From Verrucomicrobiales bacterium (GTDB lineage: Bacteria; Verrucomicrobiota; Verrucomicrobiia; Verrucomicrobiales; V1-33): 9,706 nucleotides of DNA. The notes beneath the pieces are model-generated. The model searched no databases, was not told the origin of the DNA, and worked only from the letters and a program-made list of their open reading frames with translations. A program made the translations under genes and the position numbers. The stretch lies in the NCBI GenBank assembly GCA_028293305.1, contig JAQGPD010000377.1, positions 1 through 9,706 of the forward strand. Reading direction: 5' to 3'. Shown piece by piece: positions 6,273 through 9,706 of the stretch. The stretch's first letter is position 1. Each line of letters begins with the position of its first letter.

Positions 6273-6536
6273 ATGTCCAGAATCTGTGTCATCTCCGGGG
6301 CCAAGCCCTTCCGCGGTCGCCGTATCCACCACAGTGGTAAAGCCAAAAAAGAAGGCGGGATCGGCCTCAACCACGTCAAGAAGGTCAATCGCACCTTCAC
6401 TCCCAATCTGCGCGACAAACGCATTTGGGTTCCCGAACTCAATACCTACGTCAAACTCAGGCTCACCGCCCGGTCCCTCAAAACCATGAACAAAAATGGG
6501 GCCTACAATGTGTTGAAAAAAGCTGGACTCGTCTAG
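6273..6536 (+). CDS. rpmB: 50S ribosomal protein L28 (bL28)
   Basis: An 87-residue basic protein of the bL28 family of the large ribosomal subunit. It starts MSRICVISGAKPFRGRRIHH, equivalent to the family's C-x-(L/V)-(T/S)-G-(K)-x-P-x-x-G opening, and continues with RTFTPNLRDKRIWVPE and KLRLTARSLKTMNKNGAYNV. The GKAKKEGGIGLNHVK insert (residues 22-36) makes it longer than E. coli L28 (78 residues) and resembles the chlamydial protein, which fits a PVC origin. There is only one Cys, so the zinc-binding Cys pairs of some L28 proteins are absent. Codon-biased, AC-rich sequence precedes the ATG with no Shine-Dalgarno. A 66-aa gene follows after 73 bases and both end at the terminator at 6830, suggesting co-transcription. 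Confidence 0.96.
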   Translation: MSRICVISGAKPFRGRRIHHSGKAKKEGGIGLNHVKKVNRTFTPNLRDKRIWVPELNTYVKLRLTARSLKTMNKNGAYNVLKKAGLV

Positions 6537-6609
6537 GTCCCAGCTGTCAGACTCCTTCCCACACCCTTTTAATCAACCCATAACCTGCGGTTTCCGCGTC
6601 CAACTCCCT

Positions 6610-6810
6610 ATGGCCTTCAGCGTCGTCTCCAAAAAATCCTCCAAAACCTACTACCTCCACATCCGCGAAACTCCCCGTGCGGACGGCAAGGTGACCAAAC
6701 TCTTCTACTTCTCCGGTTCCGCCGATGGCGCCGCCGCTGAATGTCCCGATGGCTACATCGTCGTGGAAAACGAACGCACCGGTCTCCCCTTCCTCAAAAA
6801 GAAGGTCTAA
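6610..6810 (+). CDS. Conserved-looking small protein downstream of rpmB, function unknown
   Basis: A 66-residue protein: MAFSVVSKKSSKTYYLHIRE, then a charged turn, KLFYFSGSADGAAAECPDG, and ends YIVVENERTGLPFLKKKV. I recall a family of small uncharacterised bacterial proteins with the same TYYLH...YFS...DLPxGYxVVENxRTGLPxLKKK pattern (memory, unchecked). There is no signal peptide, membrane segment or metal motif; the pattern of strands suggests a small beta-rich domain. It lies 73 bases after rpmB on the same strand and 19 bases before a strong terminator, so it is probably co-expressed with L28. A ribosome-linked role would be a guess. Confidence 0.8.
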   Translation: MAFSVVSKKSSKTYYLHIRETPRADGKVTKLFYFSGSADGAAAECPDGYIVVENERTGLPFLKKKV

Positions 6811-6829
6811 CCCACCCTGCTCCTTTCCG

Positions 6830-6867
6830 CCCTCTGTTCCCCCTCCGAGGGGAGCAGAGGGTTTTTT
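6830..6867 (+). terminator. Strong intrinsic terminator of the rpmB unit
   Basis: CCCTCTG (6830-6836) pairs with CAGAGGG (6855-6861). After one T-G position, TCCCC pairs with GGGGA around a small loop. Six Ts (6862-6867) follow, then GTTTT. It starts 19 bases after the 66-aa gene's stop codon. Confidence 0.92.
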
Positions 6868-6990
6868 GTTTTCCGGCATAAATCCCGGTCCAAAAGCAAC
6901 TCACGTCCCAAAACCCAGCCTCAAGCCCCAGCCAGTCCCCACTCCCCCAACCCAAGCCAAAAGCCCCGACCGTCAACTCAACTCACGGGC

Positions 6991-7046
6991 CTGACCACTG
7001 ACCACTGACCACTGACCACTGACTTCTGACCGCTGACCGCTGACTC
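6991..7046 (-). repeat. Heptamer tandem array, eight units (CTGACCA type)
   Basis: Eight contiguous 7-mers in perfect register: CTGACCA four times, then CTGACTT, CTGACCG twice and CTGACTC. On the minus strand this is TGGTCAG, giving WSVVSGQ-type periodic peptides, an artefact well known in repeat-rich genomes. Between terminator and array (6872-6990) the sequence is C/A-rich with no feature I can name. Confidence 0.95.
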
Positions 7047-7069
7047 CTCCCCCCCGGGTGACTGAACCT

Positions 7070-7097
7070 AATAACCAATAACTGATAACCAATAACT
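7070..7097 (-). repeat. Heptamer tandem array, four units (AATAACC type)
   Basis: AATAACC, AATAACT, GATAACC, AATAACT. This is the reverse complement of the GGTTATT/GGTTATC motif of the 2668-2751 array. It lies 23 bases after the CTGACCA array and ends 24 bases before the asd start, so it would be in the 5' leader or promoter of asd. Confidence 0.9.
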
Positions 7098-7121
7098 TTC
7101 CTCCCCCACCACCCCTCCGCC

Positions 7122-8189
7122 ATGTCCCTCCCCTCTTCAGCCTCCGCCCACGCTCCCCCCCCCCCCTCCCCCGCCCCCCACATCGCCATCGTCGGAGCCA
7201 CGGGTGCCGTCGGCATCGAAATGCTCCGCTGCCTGGAGCGCCGGAACTTCCCCGTCGGACAACTCACCCTGTTGGCCAGCGCCCGCAGCGCCGGGAAAAA
7301 ACTCACCTTCCGCGGAGAGGAACACACCATCAAGGAACTCACCGCCGACAGCTTCGCCGGCGTGAACATCGCACTCTTCAGCGCCGGCGGCGGCATTTCC
7401 CGTGACTTCGCCCCCCACGCCGTCAAAGCCGGGGCCGTGGTCGTGGACAACTCCTCCGCCTTCCGCATGGACGACTCCGTCCCGCTCATCGTCCCCGAAA
7501 TCAATGCCGCCGACGTCAAAAACCACCGCGGGATCATCGCCAACCCCAACTGCAGCACCGCCATCGCCCTCATGGCCCTCTACCCGCTGCACCAGGCTTT
7601 TGGCGTGAAGCGCGTCTTCGCCAGCACCTACCAAGCCGTCAGCGGCACCGGTGCCCAGGCCATCGAGGAACTCGCCACCCAATCCCGCGCCTGGGCCTCC
7701 GAAGCCCGCGCCTGGGACGATGCCAAACTCTCCTCCGCCCCCCAGGTTTACCCCCACCAAATCGCTTTCAACGCCTTGCCGCATGTCGATTCCTTCATGG
7801 ATTCCGGCTACACCAAGGAGGAAATGAAAATGGAGAATGAAGGGCGCAAGATCATGCACCACCCCGATTTCAAAGCCAGCGTCACCTGCGTGCGTATCCC
7901 CGTTTTCCGCGCCCACAGCATCGCGCTCAGCGCCGAATTCGAAAAACCCATCACCGCCGAATCCGCCCGCGCCGTCCTTGAAAAAGCCGCCGGCCTGGAT
8001 GTTATCGACAACCCCGCCGCCAAGGAATATCCCCTCGCCCTCGATGTCGCCGGCCGCGACAACTGCGCCGTCGGCCGCATCCGCCAGGACTGCGCCATGG
8101 AAAACGGCCTAGCCTTCTGGGTCGTCGGCGACCAACTCCTCAAAGGCGCCGCGCTCAACGCCGTCCAAATCGCCGAGCTGTTGATCTGA
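7122..8189 (+). CDS. asd: Aspartate-semialdehyde dehydrogenase
   Basis: Asd reduces L-aspartyl-4-phosphate to L-aspartate-4-semialdehyde with NADPH, the branch-point step for lysine, diaminopimelate, threonine and methionine; it is cytoplasmic. This 355-residue protein has the dinucleotide-binding IVGATGAVGIEML (23-35), FSAGGGISRDFAPHAVKAG (86-104), the catalytic C144 in IIANPNCSTAIAL, QAVSGTGAQAIEEL (171-184), and R258/H265 in VRIPVFRAHS, the substrate-binding and general-base positions. Length is slightly above the family norm because of about 20 Ala/Pro/Ser residues before the first strand, encoded partly by a 12-C run. No other in-frame ATG exists before residue 34, so 7122 is chosen, without a Shine-Dalgarno. 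No lysC, dapA or other pathway gene is adjacent. Confidence 0.95.
   Translation: MSLPSSASAHAPPPPSPAPHIAIVGATGAVGIEMLRCLERRNFPVGQLTLLASARSAGKKLTFRGEEHTIKELTADSFAGVNIALFSAGGGISRDFAPHAVKAGAVVVDNSSAFRMDDSVPLIVPEINAADVKNHRGIIANPNCSTAIALMALYPLHQAFGVKRVFASTYQAVSGTGAQAIEELATQSRAWASEARAWDDAKLSSAPQVYPHQIAFNALPHVDSFMDSGYTKEEMKMENEGRKIMHHPDFKASVTCVRIPVFRAHSIALSAEFEKPITAESARAVLEKAAGLDVIDNPAAKEYPLALDVAGRDNCAVGRIRQDCAMENGLAFWVVGDQLLKGAALNAVQIAELLI
7155..7166 (+). repeat. Poly-C tract of 12 in the 5' end of asd
   Basis: Twelve consecutive Cs at codons 12-15 of asd, before the conserved domain, with further C-rich sequence after it. Such runs are prone to replication slippage and to sequencing miscalls. A one-base change would put the ATG at 7122 out of frame with the enzyme. 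Confidence 0.95.
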
Positions 8190-8280
8190 TAACATTTCCA
8201 TTGGGCAGGACTATTACCCGGTGCAATTCCGGCCATTGATCTGTGGTCCAGGCAATGGGGACGCCCCGGGGCTTTGCCTT

Positions 8281-8340
8281 TGTGTGCTTTTGTGTGCTTT
8301 TGTGTGCTTTTGTGTGCCTATGTGTGCCTATGTGTGCCTT
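8281..8340 (+). repeat. Decamer tandem array, six units (TGTGTGCTTT)
   Basis: Six exact 10-bp steps: TGTGTGCTTT three times, TGTGTGCCTA twice and TGTGTGCCTT once. Reading frames across it give Cys/Phe/Leu/Val-rich peptides that look like membrane segments but only reflect the repeat. Confidence 0.95.
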
Positions 8341-8401
8341 GGGTTTGCCAGGATTGGCTCTGGTAAGATTAGGTTATCAGGTTGGCAATGGAGGCGGATT
8401 C

Positions 8402-8477
8402 CCTGGTCAACAGAATGTCCACCCTCCGTCGGGCGTCGTCGTTATGCGGTCGGAGGGTCAACATTCTGTTGACCAGG
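8402..8477. repeat. Inverted repeat with 27-bp arms (REP/MITE-like)
   Basis: Arms 8402-8428 and 8451-8477 match in 25 of 27 positions as inverted copies, with a 22-base loop (8429-8450). The arms begin CCTGGTCAACAGAATGT and contain the CCCTCCG/CGGAGGG word. The right arm also folds on itself: GTCAACA-TTC-TGTTGAC. It lies between two convergent genes and has no T-run, so it is more like a mobile palindromic repeat than a terminator, though it could act as one. Confidence 0.9.
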
Positions 8478-8543
8478 ATTTTCAGTCCGTCGCCCACTTC
8501 AAGCCAGCCGATGTGCCAGGGCGGCGCCCACGAAAAAATCCCG

Positions 8544-8587
8544 CCCCCGCCTGACCCCCGCCTGACCCCCGCCTGACCCCAGCCTGA
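8544..8587 (+). repeat. 11-bp tandem array, four units (CCCCCGCCTGA)
   Basis: CCCCCGCCTGA three times, then CCCCAGCCTGA, in exact 11-bp steps. It ends 28 bases before the stop codon of the minus-strand gene at 8616. Confidence 0.95.
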
Positions 8588-8615
8588 GCATCGCCCGACC
8601 ACCTCCGATATTGGT

Positions 8616-9706
8616 TTACCGCGCCGGAGCGTCGAGCAGGGCGTTGATGGCATTTGTCAGGATCCCGTCCGAGCCGGGCGCGACGAAGCTGGAGGTGGGC
8701 TGCACTTCATACCCCTCCTGGCCGTAAGCCTCGGCAGTGCCGATATAGCCGGGGCCATATTCGCCGTAGGCGGCCATGGCGACTTGAAGGTCGGGCCGGC
8801 GGGCGGCGGCCTCGAGTTGATATTCGACAAAAAGTTCCCCTGGCAGATGCAGGAGCCGGACGGACCCCAGCCGCAGGCAGCTGACTTCCACACGGTGCGG
8901 TCCCCTTAGCCAGGCGAGTTGCATCGCGGTGCCGAGGATGCCGTCCGGTCGGCCCTTGCCTGCCAGGAGCGCCAGCTCCAGCGGACCTTCCTCAAGTGCC
9001 GGCGACGGAGGCAACTCCACAGCCTGCACGCCCCAGCCCGCCTGCTCCGCGCCGATCTCCTGCTTCACGGTGGCGGCAAATGCCCGGGCCATGCCGTCCT
9101 CCAACCGCCGCGCCAGGACGACGCGGTTTTCCGGCGAGCCGTCATTGTATTTCCCCGCGCCGATGTTCCCGCCGGCTCCGCAGAAATGCACCTGCAACGC
9201 CCCGGGCAGCGATTGTCCTCTCAAAAACCGCGCGATGCCAGGAAAGTCAGGATTCGCCAATCCGGTGCGGTAATAACTCTGCGGATGCGTGGCGTAATAA
9301 CTGAAAACCGCGACCGGCTTTTCCGCTTTCCAAAAACTGAGCACCCTGACCAACGGGTCCGTCACACCCTCCGGCGCGGCCCGCAGCGCGGCATCGCGGC
9401 AGGCCGTGAAGCGCTCGCCCAAGAATTTGTTGGAGGCATCGAAAACCCGGCGGTTGCTGGCGACCTCGCTGACTGGCGCCTGACCCCAGCCGACATGGGT
9501 GATGTCCTCGCCCAGCGGCAGCGCGGCCCGCACCGCCTCCGCCACGCGGGCGATGAGTGGACGCGTGATGGAGGCGCGGAACGGCCCCGGATCCGCCCCG
9601 GCGGCCAACAGAATTTTTTCCGTCGTGAAATCACAAATCGGCGCGTCGTGCTGATGCAGGCAATGCAGCGCCACATGCGAGGGATCGGTGCCGGCGGCCG
9701 TGGCCA
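8616..9706 (-). CDS. Neutral/alkaline ceramidase-like hydrolase, 5' end outside the window
   Basis: The frame is open to the right edge, with coding sequence upstream of the GTG at 9674 (AGTDPSHVALHC), so that GTG is an internal Val and the true start is outside. The protein resembles the neutral/alkaline non-lysosomal ceramidase N-terminal domain family, zinc amidases that split ceramide into sphingosine and fatty acid. Likely metal-site motifs are LHQHDAP (9659-9639) and SYYATHPQSYY (about 9310-9270), followed by GLANPDFPGIARFL and HFCGAGGNIGAGKYND. The C-terminal part has LRLGSVRLLHLPGELFVEYQ, as in family members. Many PVC genomes carry such ceramidase-like proteins, whose substrates are largely untested, so the exact activity is uncertain. 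A signal peptide would lie in the missing part. It converges on asd across a repeat-filled gap. Confidence 0.8.
   Translation of the reverse strand, partial: ATAAGTDPSHVALHCLHQHDAPICDFTTEKILLAAGADPGPFRASITRPLIARVAEAVRAALPLGEDITHVGWGQAPVSEVASNRRVFDASNKFLGERFTACRDAALRAAPEGVTDPLVRVLSFWKAEKPVAVFSYYATHPQSYYRTGLANPDFPGIARFLRGQSLPGALQVHFCGAGGNIGAGKYNDGSPENRVVLARRLEDGMARAFAATVKQEIGAEQAGWGVQAVELPPSPALEEGPLELALLAGKGRPDGILGTAMQLAWLRGPHRVEVSCLRLGSVRLLHLPGELFVEYQLEAAARRPDLQVAMAAYGEYGPGYIGTAEAYGQEGYEVQPTSSFVAPGSDGILTNAINALLDAPAR

Larger units (their letters stand above)
8190..8615. other. Gene-free gap between asd and the ceramidase-like gene, repeat-rich
   Basis: These 426 bases separate two convergent genes. 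They hold the decamer array, the large inverted repeat and the 11-bp array listed separately. I see no convincing terminator for asd, apart from a CCCCGGGG palindrome near 8264, and no gene. Confidence 0.8.

Noticed and set aside
8221..8554. Cys/Phe-rich membrane-like small proteins over the decamer array
   Set aside because: The hydrophobic stretch is a product of the TGTGTGCTTT repeat and appears in more than one frame.
9672..9674. GTG at 9674 as the start of the ceramidase-like gene
   Set aside because: The frame continues upstream to the window edge with family-like residues (GTDPSHVALHC), so the GTG is internal.

Overview
The window looks like chromosomal DNA of a GC-rich member of the Verrucomicrobiota (PVC group). 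This is inferred from four things. The partial glycosidase at the left edge ends in a W/Y-rich domain of a kind I associate with verrucomicrobial exported proteins. The L28 protein carries a PVC/chlamydia-like GKAKKEGGIG insertion. There is a Tat-exported sugar isomerase-like protein and a ceramidase-like hydrolase. No start codon is preceded by a convincing Shine-Dalgarno sequence. The exact genus cannot be read from the sequence.

Layout, left to right. (1) 2-1630: 3' part of a GHL10-type glycoside hydrolase with two C-terminal accessory domains, then a likely terminator. (2) 1738-2646: Tat-exported xylose-isomerase-like TIM-barrel protein. (3) 2647-3798: about 1.15 kb with no credible gene, packed with repeats. 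These are a heptamer array, a 39-bp tandem array, a set of hairpins and a 21-bp tandem array. Together the last three form one imperfect inverted repeat of about 800 bp (2855-3667) whose hairpin stems show compensatory changes between the arms. (4) 3799-4635 and 4732-5097, minus strand: an exported protein with lysozyme-like features, and a CxxS glutaredoxin-like protein. (5) 5237-6154: dTDP-4-dehydrorhamnose reductase (rfbD), divergent from the glutaredoxin. (6) 6273-6810: rpmB (L28) and a conserved-looking 66-aa protein, closed by a strong intrinsic terminator. (7) 6872-7121: two heptamer arrays. (8) 7122-8189: aspartate-semialdehyde dehydrogenase (asd), with a 12-C tract near its start. (9) 8190-8615: no gene, but a decamer array, a 27-bp-armed inverted repeat and an 11-bp array. 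(10) 8616-9706, minus strand: most of a ceramidase-like protein, cut by the right edge.

The genes do not form one pathway. Housekeeping functions (L28, asd, dTDP-rhamnose synthesis) sit beside exported carbohydrate- and lipid-active proteins. The most unusual content is non-coding: every intergenic gap longer than about 300 bp carries a tandem array, each with its own period (7, 39, 21, 10 or 11 bp), and two of the gaps also carry large inverted repeats. The composite element at 2855-3667 is the best candidate for something undescribed.
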